NCBI GenBank assembly: GCA_947683425.1
Contig: CANTUQ010000159.1
Coordinates: 6,400,001-6,464,000, forward strand
Direction: 5' to 3'
DNA: 64,000 bases
Source of the DNA: Excoecaria cochinchinensis
Lineage: Eukaryota > Streptophyta > Magnoliopsida > Malpighiales > Euphorbiaceae
Shown: positions 14,297 to 26,522 of the stretch, piece after piece
Layout of the letters: every line of letters begins with the position of its first letter
Numbering within the stretch: position 1 is the first letter of the stretch
Notes under the pieces: generated by a model
What the model saw: only the letters and a program-made list of their open reading frames with translations
What the model was told of the DNA's origin: nothing
Database searches by the model: none
Position numbers and translations under genes: made by a program

Positions 14297-16833
14297 TGTA
14301 ACACCCCCTTCCCATACGTAGAAGAACCTATCCGTAAGGGAGTGAGAACCCGTATGAGCAAGGGTGTCACCAGGCAAAATGGTACAAAACATTCATTCAC
14401 AAAATATAAACATACAAATATATAGCGAAAATTAAAACTTAAAACCAAACTGATCATTCATTGATGGAATAATAAGATTCAATATATAACTATTCTGATA
14501 CCAACATAATTACAACTTTCAGAGATACATAGAGAAAGTTTAACAAAAGACTAAATACAAAGAGAGATCACTATTACAAAATAATCATAATATAAAAAAA
14601 AGTTAAGTCCCAGAAACAATCCCACTGTGCTGGCTTGACTGGCGGCGACTCTCCCAGAAGCTATACACCTTCCGCACTTGCACGGGTGAAACACCGTGCT
14701 AAGCGATAACGCTTAGTGGGGAAACAAACAACAATAGTTTGGACGACCATTCACAATGGTCATCGAGGCAAAACATATTTATAATGGCATAAGCTGAATA
14801 TCATAAGATATAATCATAAACAAATCACATTCATAACCATTCGAAAGTTCAAAGATCACTTTCATATGCCAACAGATTCATATGCTTATAAATAGAGTCA
14901 TTCAGATTCACAAACTTATAATCATAGTCATTCAGATTCACATTCTCATAAGCATAACAGAACAAATCACAACACCTGCTGACTCACAGTAGTGGATAAC
15001 GAGCAACACATGGTGGTACCTTACGGGTACAAATTGAATGCATGGCGGTACCTTACGTGTACGAATCGAAAAGCAATATCACATTTTATCATTTCAAAAC
15101 ATTTTACAAAGGGGATCTTAAACAAGATCCAAACACATTGAAGTTCGCAAGGAACTAAACAGGGACCTGATCAGGGTCCAGAACAGAACTAAGGTCTGCA
15201 ACTATAGAACTCTTTTAGGCATGCCTAACTATCCACTAGACCGACTCTTGCAGGTCATACATAATACAAATCATGCTCAAAGCATACCATATAATTTTTC
15301 ATAAAGAAACCATAATATTATACATATACAAGCGTATTTATTCCCATACAGTATGAAGAAATGATACAAAATTCATTTTAGAAGAAAGGGGCAAAATCGA
15401 AAAAACAAGGCATATAGGGGTCACTGTCGCGATCGCGACAGTGGCCGAAAGGCCTGCGCGAGGGAAGGGGGCAAAGGCATGCGAGTCATGCTGTGCCAAC
15501 ATGAATCCCGAACAACCTTCACGACTCGTGAAGGTTGTTCACGGCTCGTGAACATAGTTCACGACTCGTGAACTTAGTTCATGACTCGTGAACGTGATTC
15601 ACGTCTCGTGAATCTCTCAGCTTCCCCTGCCAACGCGTGATTTGTTGCACCACTCGCACATTCCAAAGCTTCATGAGTCATGCTGCCAATTCACGAGTCG
15701 AACGCCTCACAACCAATAGAGCAAACTATCGTGAAAACTAGATTTCACGATTCTATCGAGCTTGCGATAGCGTCCCGACTTCCATTTTCCAGCAAAAGGC
15801 AAGAAAAGCCCAGACTTTAAAAATCAAACCCATTTTGACCTAAATAAAACCAATCTTCTTCTTACCTTCAAATAAACCTTCCATGCATCACAAATAATAT
15901 AAAACACAACCTTTCTAACAATTATCACAATCAAGATCATGCATTAACTTAATCAAGCTTCTCAAGAACACAAACCCAGAAATTTCAGTAAAAGTTCATC
16001 AAACTTCAAATTCGCTTCAATAAATTATCATCCATGCATCATAACTCAAATCAATTGAATACCCATAACATTAGCACTATAATAAGCCTCATCAAACATC
16101 AAATTTCCAGAAATGTCATGCAAAGGCACAAATCACAAATGTACATCAAAATCAATCAAATTCCCAAACCTATAATTCCTATGCTCCAAATTAATGAGAA
16201 CCACTCCCACTAACCTTCTCATTTCCCTTGTGATCATGAGGAGGCTCAACTAACAAGAACACCAAAAAAAATCATACAAACACAAAACCTAAATTAAAAC
16301 ACATTCTAACCAAAATCAAGAACAAGAGATGAAGAAGAAGCAACCCACTCCCAACTTACCAATCAAAACTCAAGGAATGATCAATTTCCACCAGAACACT
16401 TAGATCCAAGCTAGGGCACACAAATGAAGAGAAAGAAGAAGAAGAGATAAAGAGAAGGAAGAAAACGGGGGAAGAGGCAGCAAATGGTTGTCCCATTTTA
16501 TCTCTCTTCTATTTATACCTCCTTTCAAAATCTCTAGCCACATGCCACCCTATGGTTGGTGGAACTTGACCACTCACACCCTACACTCATGCAAGATAAT
16601 ACACATAAGGCTAACCCTTATAAATCACACACTATTACCATATGAACATGCACACACTAACACAACCCAACACACACACACCCTACTCACATATATGCAC
16701 CCACACTCTATTAAAGCCCACAAAACATGCATTTGGCCCAAAAAATGCTTAACACCTGCCAAAACACTCACACATGCACACATACACATGGCAATCATGG
16801 CTCAGACTACTAGGGGGAGAACGGGGTGTTACA
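14297..16833 (-). mobile_element. LTR D (complete LTR, minus orientation)
   Basis: The ends are TGTAACACCCCC and GGGGTGTTACA. Read on the minus strand there is a TATA box GGTATAAATAG (about 16519-16509), a donor-like GGTAAGT at about 16357, an array of GTTCACG-ACT-CGTGAAC palindromes (about 15520-15610) plus CTGTCGCGATCGCGACAG at about 15425, a TTAGGCATGCCTAA palindrome at 15215-15228, stem-loop words GGACCTGATCAGGGTCC and GGATCTTAAACAAGATCC, and the TAAGCG/CGCTTA hairpin at 14699-14716. No matching target duplication is seen (AAAAC against AGGGG), so the flanks were rearranged after insertion. It contains no gene. Confidence 0.75.
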
Positions 16834-17227
16834 AGGGGCTTTAGAGAAAAAAAATCCCCTCTAGGAACTAGTCGAACGGCCTCAGATGGTGCTATGCCCA
16901 AGGCAAATGCCACATCCCTAAGCTGTTATGGTCCATAACTTGGAACACAAGGAAGGGTATTAGGAGAAAACCTTACATCAGTAATTGTATCAAATTCTTC
17001 GGCCAAGGGACACTGTTCTTGGTTAGTAAACATAAAAATATGAAAAAGGGGATCCCAATAGTTGATGGCAGGCAATAAAAGGTCTCGGTCTAACTTGATC
17101 CTTCTTAGAAGTCTTAGACTTGAATATGGAGCTAAAGTGTCAGTTTCCCAAGTCTTGGGATCATCCAGGAACCGGCCCAATTTATTAAGGATAGGCATTG
17201 ACATATTCAAATAGTTGGACATGAAAT
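16834..17227 (-). pseudogene. Antisense-type plant mobile domain ORF, 5' fragment (PMD1)
   Basis: The minus strand starts MSNYLNMSMPILNK at 17227 and continues RFLDDPKTWETDT, LLRRIKLDRDLLL, then FHIFMFTNQEQCPLAEEF. This matches the N-terminal half of the PMD ORFs at 37.4 kb and 60.4 kb. A TAA/TAG interrupts it after PSYGP, and it is cut at FSLKPL by LTR D. This is the most diverged of the four copies. Its orientation implies a plus-strand Tat element of which nothing else is left here. Between 17228 and 17299 only a pyrimidine-rich leader is seen. Confidence 0.75.
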
Positions 17228-17727
17228 AAATAAGTTGGATAAGTAAAAAAGGGAAAATAAATAAAAGGGAAAAGAGGAAAGAAAATACTTGATTGAGACT
17301 GTGACGCATGCCGAACCCAGGAAGGGCCCTCGATGAATCCGCCTTTGGTATTCGAGGGACTGGTTCGCATCTTTTGATCATGGGCGTCATGAGACATCTT
17401 GGATGCTTCCTTCCCAATAGAACATTGGAAAGGAAGATATAGCCCTATGGCACTTTTGGGCACCTTTGAGGTATCATGGAGTCGCCACCCAATTCACAAG
17501 GAATTGGGAAAGGTCTCTAACCTTTTATTGGTCAAGACCAGAGATTGGTGTTCGGAACTCCCCTCTTTTTCATGCTTTAATCAATTATAAATGAGTCTTT
17601 AATTTCTTAAAATTCTACCTCTCTTCTCACACAATAAATGCATTAAAAATAAAAGTGCATCTCAAGCATCCAAAAGCGATAAAAGGAAAGCAATAAATAA
17701 AGCGATAAAAGAAAGTGATAAACACGC

Positions 17728-18870
17728 AAGCACACAATTACAAGAGAAATGGGGGCGAAATACAACCCCAATAAAAGGAGATTGAAGATGTGAATGGGGA
17801 CGGAATACAATCCCCAAAAATAAATGAAGTTGCCCCAAAATTAATTACAAGGGCTTAAAAGGAAATGAACATAAATTTAAAACACTCACACAAGATCAGA
17901 ATAAAAGGACATACATAAATCGGGGCATTATTTTAGGAACATTGGTTCCTTCGTGCCTATTTGAAGCTTTAGGAACATTGGTTCCTTCGCATTTATTTAA
18001 AGAAGGTTCGAAGAGTCATTTAGTTGTTGGATGAAAATGGGGATGAGTGATCCCATTTTTGGATAAAATAGACTCTTCGTTTTAAATGCGATATTTTCAT
18101 TATTGGGCTAAAATAAGGGACATTGGTCCCAATTTTATTAGTAAAAATTCTAATTTAATTGTAGAAACATTTTTGTGATTTTTTATCTCACGTGTGCATA
18201 AATAAAACAAATATTTACAAATAAACACAAGCACATGAAAGGGGGTTGAAAAGATCTCATAGAGCCGAAGTGTTCGTCCACGTGTCGTGACACAAGCACA
18301 CAATTACAAGAGAAATAGGGGGAAAATACAACCCCAATAAAAGGAAATTAAAAATATAAAAGGGACAGAATACAATCCCCAAAAATAAATAAAGTTGCCC
18401 CAAAATTAATTACAAAGGCCCAAAAGGAAATAAACATAAATTTAAAACACTCACACAAGATCGAAAAAAAGACATACATAAATCGAGACATTTATTTTAG
18501 GAACATTGGTTCCTTCGCACTTGGTCGAAACTTAGGAACATTGGTTCCTTCGCATTTATTTTAAGAGGGTTCGAAGAGTCATTTTGATTGTTGAGTGAAA
18601 ACCGGGATGAGTGATCCCATTTTTAGAGAAAATTGACCTTTCGTTTTAATTATGGTGTTTTTACTGTTGGGCTAAAATAAGGGACATTGGTCCCAATTTT
18701 ATTAGTAATAAACCCCAATTTAATTATAGAAATATTTTTGTGATTTTTTATCCCACTCGTGCATAAACAAAATAAGTATTGATAAATAAGCACAAAATAC
18801 ATAAAGAGATGGTTGAAAAGATCTCACCAAACCGGGGGACTCATCAATGTGTTGCGACCCAATAGGGGGT
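17728..18870. repeat. Direct tandem duplication inside LTR R
   Basis: Sequence from AAGCACACAATTACAAGAG at 17728 recurs at 18294 with an offset of about 566 bases. Both copies contain GGAACATTGGTTCCTTCG blocks and GATGAGTGATCCCATTTTT. They differ by scattered substitutions, so the duplication is not recent. Confidence 0.8.
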
Positions 18871-19109
18871 GCCGCGGGAAAGCTCACACAGTGCAACCCA
18901 AAACAAATCTAAGACAAAAATAATATCGAAAACATTAGTAAATGCTCTAATAAAATTAATCGAACAAATAATAAGGAAATAATGATAACAATAATAACCA
19001 TGATAATAATAATAACAATGACAATGATACTAGACATGGCAAACATAGCATAATCATAAAAATGAACAATAACAATGACAATAATAATATCACAACACAA
19101 TAAATTAAA

Positions 19110-19119
19110 GATGCTAATG

Positions 19120-19210
<91 letters not shown>

Positions 19211-19212
19211 TG

Positions 19213-19306
<94 letters not shown>

Positions 19307-19488
19307 TAACACAATAGTAATAATAGTACCAATGAAAATAATGGATGAATACCATAATATAATAATATTCATAACATAATAATATTAATAACAAATAAAC
19401 CAAAATAATAGTGATAATAGTGAGATAATAAGCGTTAGTAATACTAGCAATAATCATGATAATGGCTCAATATAATGGTAAGCACAAA

Positions 19489-19539
<51 letters not shown>

Positions 19540-19569
19540 TAATAATAATAATACACATAAAACAAGCAT

Positions 19570-19609
<40 letters not shown>

Positions 19610-19658
19610 TAACATGGTATTAATAACTATAATAGAGGTGAACGCAAATATAGTAACA

Positions 19659-19732
<74 letters not shown>
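19110..19732. repeat. AAT trinucleotide arrays
   Basis: Four blocks of AAT repeats (about 19110-19312, 19488-19552, 19571-19609, 19661-19732) are separated by AT-rich sequence that looks like degraded array. The long Ile, Leu and Tyr runs in all frames are artefacts of this array and are not proteins. Confidence 0.95.
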
Positions 19733-20495
19733 GTGAATGAACATAAAAATCAAATTAAAGCAAATAAATAATAAATTAATAGTGGTATTAACACATTAAA
19801 ATGCAAAAAGTTAAATAATAGGCATGATAATAATAGCAAAAATAATATTAACAACAACAAATAATATACAGAAAAAATAAGTGAGAACGGGTCCAAAAAT
19901 ATTTACCCTCAGAATTTTTAGATCGGAGAAGAGGTGTCTCGATTTATTTTCCTTGTCGAATTTGTGGTGATGAATTTTTGAAGAAAGTGTAGAAATTGAT
20001 ATTTCAAAATAAATTAAGAGAATTTTTTTGATAGAAAATATTTTTTTTAGTGGATGATTGAGCAAAGTAAATTAATTTTCCAAGCTCAAATCACCCAAGA
20101 AAATAGATTATGTTTTTGAAGAAAAATAAATAGATTCCTCCTTATCTGTAATTAAGTGCTTAATTATGTAAGCAGTGATGTAAGTTAAGAGTCTTCCGAC
20201 TCTATAAATATGTATCCTTGATTCTTTAGAAGATCAAGTGGTTTTTAAAAAGAAATAAGAAATCCTTTTGTTCTATAATGAATTCTTAAGTTTCTCTCTT
20301 CTCTTTCATGAGAATACTCTTATGCTCTAGGCAGGGATCCTGCTATTAAAACATCTTGATCCATGAAATGATTCTTAATGTTCTTCTTGCTTCACCTAAG
20401 AGGACAGTCTACCAGTCAGGCCAGAAGAGCCGTTTTTGACAGTCATACCTGGTGTTGAAGAAGCCCAGTCCGAAGTGTTTCATGGTTCTCGGTGT

Positions 20496-20517
20496 CCCCC
20501 CCCCCCCCCCCCCCCCC
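20496..20517. repeat. Homopolymer of 22 cytosines
   Basis: A run of C inside LTR R, placed after GGTGT and before ATTTG. It could be a sequencing or assembly length uncertainty. Confidence 0.9.
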
Positions 20518-20699
20518 ATTTGAAAATGAGGGGAAAACCCTCTTAATTCTTGCCTTGGCCAAAAATAGGAAGGGAACAAAATAGCCTTTCATTTTTAGTT
20601 TCTCAAAACAAGCACAAGAAGGTGAAAAACTAAAGAAAATCAGACTGAAAAAGATGAAAAAAATCAGAAAAACAGCAGAGAAAGGGACAGCACGGGGCA

Positions 20700-21055
20700 A
20701 CAGCCAGATGGCCGCGCGGAGGGGAGGGAGCGAGTGCCTGTGCGCTTGCTCCCCTCAGCAGCGCGCGCCGGCAGGCAAGCATCGCTCGCGCAGGGGTGCA
20801 CGCAGTCCCCCTGCTACGCGCGTGCGAGCAGGGGCGCGCGGTGCCCCTGCCGCGCGCGGTCCTCCTACCTCGTGCGAAGGGGGGCACGCAGTCCCCCTGC
20901 AGCTCGCGTGAGCGCAAGGGCGCGCGGTGCCCCTGCCGTGTGCGTGCGTGCAGGGGCGCGCGGTCCCCCTACCCCGCAGGCGCGCAGGGGCGCGCGGTGC
21001 CCCTGCAGCGCGCGACCTGCGCGCTAGGGGCGGCCTACCGCGCGGGTGGCACTCG
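20700..21055. repeat. GC-rich hairpin array in LTR R
   Basis: Repeated words GCAGGGGC, GCGCGCGGT and CCCCTGC form inverted repeats (for example GCAGGGGC paired with GCCCCTGC) about every 50-60 bases. GC content is very high against an AT-rich background. It lies close to the minus-strand LTR start, i.e. in U3 upstream of transcription. Overlapping Arg/Ala-rich frames on both strands are by-products of the GC content. Confidence 0.8.
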
Positions 21056-21274
21056 CGATACATTTTTTTTATAAAACCCTTAAATACATAAAATTAATAT
21101 TTTTTACCCTATTTTAATTTTTAATTTCTAAAATATATATGTTTAATTATTTTTCTAAAAAACACTATTTTAACAAGGAAACAATCAATTCTCACTTTCT
21201 CGCCGAAGGTTGGTCTTTTGTTTTTATCACCGGGTAATCCTGATTTTGGACCGCCTCGGGACCCGGTGTCTACA

Positions 21275-22342
21275 CATTCCTTGTTGCGGTCTGATTCAAA
21301 CCTAGGACGTTGCCCTCTCTCTTGGCATAACTCCCCTCGAAGCTGCTCGGCTAGTCCCACTGGACTCTTCATTTTCCTAGGAACCGCTGATTGAGGCTTT
21401 GGACAGATTCTTTGATGTCCCAACATATCGAGCAAGCATTGTATTTTTATTCTGCATGATGAGATTCTTGTCCGTAACCTCAGAGGATTTGGTTGGTGAT
21501 CTTCGCCTGTTCAAGGTTTTGGATGGTTTTCATCGTGGACTGAACCCCTTTCCCCTCATCTTAGCTGAGACCATTCTGGGGTTGGACTCCGCCTGCTCTG
21601 GATCCGCTGCCTTGCCTACTGGGAGCTCCTTATTACTCCAGGTACGTCATTATTTTAAAAGGTAGTGCGTCCCTTATGGATTTTCACACTAGCTTTTCTT
21701 AACGGGAGGTGCGTCCTTTCGGATTTTCACACAACCCAGTGCCTAAGTTTTGCCTGAAGTAAACCCAACTTACTCCAACGGCTTTTTTTTTGTTTTTTTT
21801 TCTGTTTATTTTTTTTTAGATTTGGTTGCAGGAGAAGCTGAACTTGCTGTCGGATCGTCCTCCTCGAGTCATCCCTCAGTACTCGCCAAGACATTTCCTC
21901 CCACGTCAATGACTATATTCATTTGCCACTCCTGACGACGGCATTGCTAGACTCAGTGAGATAGCAGATGAGGGCATCAGTTTTACTCATGCTTGGCTTC
22001 CCTTACCTCACACAGTCATCGACGGACCTTCAGGATGCGTTCCCCTATGTGGGCTTCGTCGAGTTACTTTTTATGTTGCTGCCCGGTGTACTCGTCAACT
22101 TGGGATAACTCAAGATGTGGTGAAAGTCCCCTTATCCTTCCAAGGAGGGAATCTTTCCGCTGCTTTTGTTTCCCGCTACCACGAGTTATGGGGCCGCCTA
22201 TTGGCGAAGACTGTCATACCTTCTCTTGGGACTCATTCTGTGATTTATACCAGTGAGTATAAGAGGTGGATACTTAGTCCAGAGTCTAACAACAGAACAT
22301 GATAACTCAAGCATTTGGCTGGCGAGAGTAGCAGTAGGATGT
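21275..22342 (+). pseudogene. Antisense plant mobile domain gene of element MO, 5'-truncated
   Basis: The plus strand carries the PMD ORF from the equivalent of CIPSC onward: frames DIALSLG and EAARLVPLD, then LIEALDRFFDVPTYRASIVFLF and LAETILGLDSACSGS, ending at LLLQ. There an intron with GT at 21642 and AG at 21818-21819 (178 bases, pyrimidine-rich end) interrupts between codons. Exon 2 begins IWLQEKLNLLSD and ends near 22342. A TGA after FLPRQ (CGA to TGA) and one near 22300 break it. Its start was removed by LTR R. It converges on the integrase at 22724-23436. Confidence 0.8.
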
Positions 22343-22723
22343 AGTTTAGCTTAAATCTGTATGTTTTCCAAGCAATATGTATCGTTTCAAAGCAGAACTG
22401 CAAAATGATGAGAAGGAAAATAATAATTCTATATTTTTCACAAAATTGTGTACATTTCCATGCAATTTCGGCATACATGATCGCTATTTGTCACTAATTC
22501 AGCTGCGTAAACTCATAAAACCAAATATTAATAGCACCAGACTTCTGTTACCAATCGGCCCTCTCTAGTTTTCTCGATTGGACATTTTCTCTCATGCCTC
22601 TAATTTTTGCACAGGATGCCGTTTTTTGATTTTCACCCTGTCGAGGCGCCCGATTTTAGCAAGGCTGCCTTTTTTCGATTTTTGACCCGCGGTGCATTTA
22701 TTTCTCTTCTTTTGATTTTGGTC

Positions 22724-23436
22724 TTATCCATGGAACCTTTTCAGCCTATCAACGTTGACCGACTCTTTGAACTCATTGCCATCGCCGTCTGCCAAAATTG
22801 CTGCTCCTTCCGACAACAACTTCTTGAGGATAAAAGGTCCTTCCCATGTCGGTCTGAACTTTCCTCGGATGTCTGGCGCACCTGGTCTCATTTGTTTGAA
22901 TACCAAATCTCCCTCCTTTAGTGGGTGCTTCCTGACCTTCTTCCCAAACGTCCTGGCAAGTCTTTTCTGGCAGACCTGGTTATGGTAATAGGCTCTTAGT
23001 CTACCTTCATCCAGCGTGTTCAAATGTAACAACCGATACTGTATCCACTCAGCTTCCGGGATTTGAGCTTCCATAACTACCCTTAACGACTTGAGCTCTA
23101 TTTCAACTGACAGGATCGCTTCGGTCCCATACACCAAGGAATACGGCGTAGCTCCCGTAGACATTCTGACTGCCGTCCTATAACCCCAAAGCGCGAAAGG
23201 CAATTTCTCCGCCCAGTCTTTATAACTCTGCACCATCTTAGCCAGAATCTTTTTGACATTCTAGTTAGCGGCTTCGACTGCACCATTAGCCTGAGGGCGA
23301 TATGGAGATGACTTGTGATGCTCGATACCGTACTTCTGAAGCAACTTCTTCATTTCTCCCATGAACTGGACGCCACGTGATGTAGAAGGCCATATCTGCA
23401 AATCAAGTTTCTTTCAATGAATTTTGCCATATCCGT
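22724..23436 (-). pseudogene. Tat integrase, C-terminal half, of element MO
   Basis: The minus strand reads DMAKFIERNLICRYGL at 23431, then ANGAVEAAN with the catalytic Glu, and an intact 170-residue frame from 23236 (MVQSYKDWAEKLPFALWGY) through the C-terminal block HPLKEGDLVFKQMRPGAPD to RLKRFHG. Compared with the copy at 58.1 kb, 13 bases are missing inside HHVVSDSG. This removes the second catalytic Asp and shifts the frame. A TAG replaces a Lys codon after VEAAN. Its N-terminal half lies at 49840-50290; element N separates the two. Confidence 0.85.
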
Positions 23437-25620
23437 TGTAACGCGCGCCGGACCCCGGGGAGCGTCCATTGACCGTCCATTTTAGGACGATCGGGCATTT
23501 GAAGGTCCGTTGGCAGCTTGTAACGAATTACAAGTGCGCCTATTTTGGGAACAAGATAAAACATTGGGAAAGTTCATCATCGCCTCAGTGAGCCTATGAC
23601 GACGCATATTTCCATTTTGGGCAAACCAAAGGGATCTTGGAGGCAATCACCCCAATAGAGCATTGGGAATGACCCTCTAACCCTATGGAGCGTAGGATTA
23701 TTAATTAAGCCTTTTGATGGGAAACAAGAGGTGTCTTGGAGGTTCCAATGAATGATCGGATAGACCTCTCGCCTCATTGAGCCCAAAGACCAGAGCTGGG
23801 TTTGGGACTTCTCATCTATTTCTACCTTTATTTAACTTTACATTTAAGTTTTGAATTTATTAGTTCGCTTTCTCTCCACACGATGCAAATTTCAATTAAA
23901 AACACAAATATTCACATTAAAAGCGGTAAATAAAATAAATAAATGAAATAAATGTTTGAAATTAAATTACAATAAAACTAGTACAACTCCCATTTTAAAA
24001 GGTACGATATATATATACATACGAAAAGACGGAAAATTAATTTATTTTGAGGGCCTTATGAAAACTAATTTTTATGTGATTTTTATGGGCTAAAACAGGA
24101 CATTGGGTCCTTTAATTTTATGAAATAATCCCAATTTCAATTAATATAAACAAGTATCCATTTTTAATTTATGCAAAATAAAATAAAACAAATAAAAAAA
24201 ACATAAACAGAATAAGGAATAAGGAAACTGAATAGATAAATAAAAAGGGATAAGAAAACTAAACCAAAGATAGGCTTTTCATGATGACATGATGGCATAT
24301 CTCCACAGCTCAACCCATCCAAGAAAAGGAAAATACAATACTCACAAAATAAAAGAAATATTAATATTTACAAATTAAAGCGATACATATGCAAGTAGAG
24401 AGTAAAATAAAATAGGATAAATAAAATTGTTAAAAAAAATTTGAAAATAAAATAAGAATTAAATAGAGGAAGAAATAAAAAAAAGAAAAAAATGGAAAAA
24501 ATGAGAAACAAAGATGAGGGATTGGGCTTAGTGGTCGACCGATGACCATCCCTCACGTGACCGACAAACAACAAGCCTCACACGTCGTCGTTCATACAAC
24601 AGACGGGTATATTGACCGTCGCTCGAGTGACAGACAGGCGTCAGTGAGCTACATCCCGTCGATCGCCTCTGGTTTCGAAATAAAAAGCAAAAAAAACTTC
24701 TTTTTCTCTTTTCTTTTCAAATAAACAAACTTTCAAATAAAATAAAGACAAATAAAAGCTAAATAAAAGGTAAATAAATGCAATAAATGTGGAAATGAAT
24801 GTAATATATTAATAAAGCAAGTGTCCAGAATATTTACCCTCAGATTGTACCTTTTTAAAATGAAATTTCGGTTGACTTGAACCTTGCGCGTCTCACGAGA
24901 AGAAAGCAAAAACCAAGAAGGAAAAATGTCTATATTTTCCCTTGATTTCTACTAAATTTTTGAAATGTTTGAATCCACAAAATGGATGAAAACTAATGGA
25001 TTTAGCTTTCTCCAAAGTAAGATAGATTCACTTAAAAGCGATCTAAAACTAGAGAAAAAGTAGGTAAATATGGGAATTTAAACAAGTAAAGAATAGAAAA
25101 CTTGAGAAGAAGAAAATTTTCCTTTTTTTAGCTTATTTTTAGTGATTTTTTATAAGAAAATCCGAACCCTCTTCAAAAGAAAAGATTTACTATTTATAGG
25201 CATGACCGACGGGCAGGCCTTGACTCACCGACGGGCAGGCCTTGAGCCACCAACGGGACACGTGTCCGTCTGAAGGACCGACGGGACACATGTTCCCGGG
25301 AATAAAACGATGGCCGCCTCAATGACCAGTGGGCATGTGAGTGACTGAAGGGTTGATCATCCCTGAGAGAGGCGGTGACCGCCACGACGACCGACGAGAT
25401 GCCAACCAAAGACGGGCAGGTCGTCTGTGGAGCAAAAACTCAAATTTCAAGTTAAAACTTCCAATTTTTAAATTCTTCTTTCCATAAAATAAAACCTTTT
25501 ACTTCTCGTGAACCCAGAGGATCAAAATTTCTGTGTTCCATCCACTCATTCGGGACCAGGCATCGGTTTTCTTCATTGGGTAATCTCTGATCTGGACCGC
25601 CCCGGGACATGGTGCTTATA
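23437..25620 (-). mobile_element. 3' LTR of element N (LTR P)
   Basis: Read on the minus strand it starts TATAAGCACC at 25620 (TG mutated to TA; the 5' LTR still has TGTAAGCAC) and ends CGCGCGTTACA at 23437. A TATA box CCTATAAATAG lies near 25199-25189. Upstream of it (25201-25420) is a cluster of GACGGGCAGGC-type motifs. This is the intact version of the region deleted from the 5' LTR. The body is AT-rich and has no gene. Confidence 0.8.
25189..25470 (-). promoter_or_regulatory. U3 promoter of LTR P
   Basis: The minus strand has TATAAATAG near 25197-25190. Upstream of it are repeated ACCGACGGGCAGGCC units (25203, 25229), a CACGTG box in GGACACGTGTCC (about 25256-25267) and the block GGTCGTCTGTGGAGC (about 25410-25425). 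The same words in the same order occur in the internal promoter at 36600-36870. Confidence 0.65.
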
Positions 25621-25636
25621 GTTGCCCCCAATTTTT
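25621..25636 (-). other. Polypurine tract of element N
   Basis: The minus strand reads AAAAATTGGGGGCAAC directly before the 3' LTR. The position and purine run fit the plus-strand primer. Confidence 0.7.
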
Positions 25637-25836
25637 GGAAGGCTAGTGCACAAGTGCCTAGGTGAGCCAAAATTCAGAGAGAAAGGAAGAAAAGCGTACC
25701 TGGCTGATCCTTTCCTTTCGCGCTGTTTGCTGGGTAGACCTTGTCTCATTTCACTCAGCGGTGGATGAATTCGATGCACATGTCCCTACTGGTTTCGCTT
25801 TGACTAGTAAGGCGTTAGTGCAAATTCCCTGCTAAT

Positions 25837-26400
25837 CCTTATACGATCTGCAAGGTGAAGAGCAGTGTTATCTAACTGCAACCCCGGCTGTGAAGAGTTT
25901 CTTGCCAACCCCTATACGATCTGCAAGGTAGAGAGCAGTGTTATCTAACTGCAACCCCGGCTGTGAAGAGTTCCTTGCCAACCCCTATACAATCTGTAAG
26001 GTGGAGAGCAGTATTATCTAACTGCAACCCCGGCTGTGAAGAGTTCCTTGCCAATCCCTATACGATCTGCAAGGTGGAGAGCAACGTTCCGGCTGTGAAG
26101 AGTTCCTTACCAACCCCTATACGATCTGCAAGGTGGAGAGCAGTGTTATCTAACTGCAACCCCGGCTGTGAAGAGTTCTTTACCAATCCCTATACGATCT
26201 GCAAGGTGGAGAGCAGCGTTATCTAACTGCGACCCCGGCTGTGAAGAGTTCCTTGCCAATCCCTATACTATCTGCAAGGTGGAGAGCAGCGTTATCTAAT
26301 TGTAACCCCGGCTGTGAAGAGTTCCTTGCCAATCCCTATATGATCTGCAAGGTGGGTAGTTCTTTCTAACTACAGCATGAACTGTGAGATGCAGTGCTTT
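25837..26400. repeat. Eight tandem 73-bp repeats in the 3' UTR of element N
   Basis: The unit contains CCCTATACGATCTGCAAGG, TTATCTAACTGCAACCCC and GGCTGTGAAGAG. ATAC anchors lie at 25841, 25914, 25987, 26060, 26119, 26192, 26265 and 26338, so spacing is 73 except for one copy with 14 bases deleted. Copies decay towards 26400. Tat/Ogre elements are known for hypervariable tandem repeats in this place, which can seed satellite DNA. 25637-25836 and 26400-26517 hold non-coding 3' UTR. Confidence 0.9.
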
Positions 26401-26517
26401 CTGACTACGATCTCGATCTTGGTTGGAAATTTCCTTGTTAACCCCTTTATGATTCACAAGATAAACATCCTTGATGTGATTCTTCTGATATGATTGATAT
26501 CCATATTTTTACTAAGA

Positions 26518-26522
26518 TTAAG
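26518..26522. other. Target site duplication of element K, left
   Basis: TTAAG here and TTAAG at 33047-33051 flank the element exactly. Confidence 0.9.

Larger units (their letters stand above)
17300..21274 (-). mobile_element. Tat-family LTR R with large simple-sequence expansions
   Basis: The left end TGTGACGCATGCCGAACCC corresponds to TGTGACGCGCACCGGACC of LTR S. The right end CGGGACCCGGTGTCTACA corresponds to LTR Q and P ends. The segment GGAGTCGCCACCCAAT is shared with Q and S. On the minus strand the LTR therefore runs TGTAGACACC..GTCACA. It is about twice as long as LTR Q because of an internal duplication, AAT arrays and a GC-rich hairpin block. No target duplication is visible (GAGAC against CATTC), and the two flanks are PMD copies in opposite orientation. 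Confidence 0.7.

Noticed and set aside
18909..19753. Long open frames rich in Ile, Leu or Tyr on both strands
   Set aside because: They are translations of AAT trinucleotide arrays and have no other content.
20443..21074. Overlapping Arg/Ala/Gly/Pro-rich open frames on both strands
   Set aside because: Stop codons are rare in the GC-rich hairpin array; the frames overlap each other and match nothing recognisable.
25837..26400. Regular direct repeats resembling a CRISPR array
   Set aside because: The units are contiguous, with no unique spacers, lie in a plant retrotransposon 3' UTR and have no cas genes.
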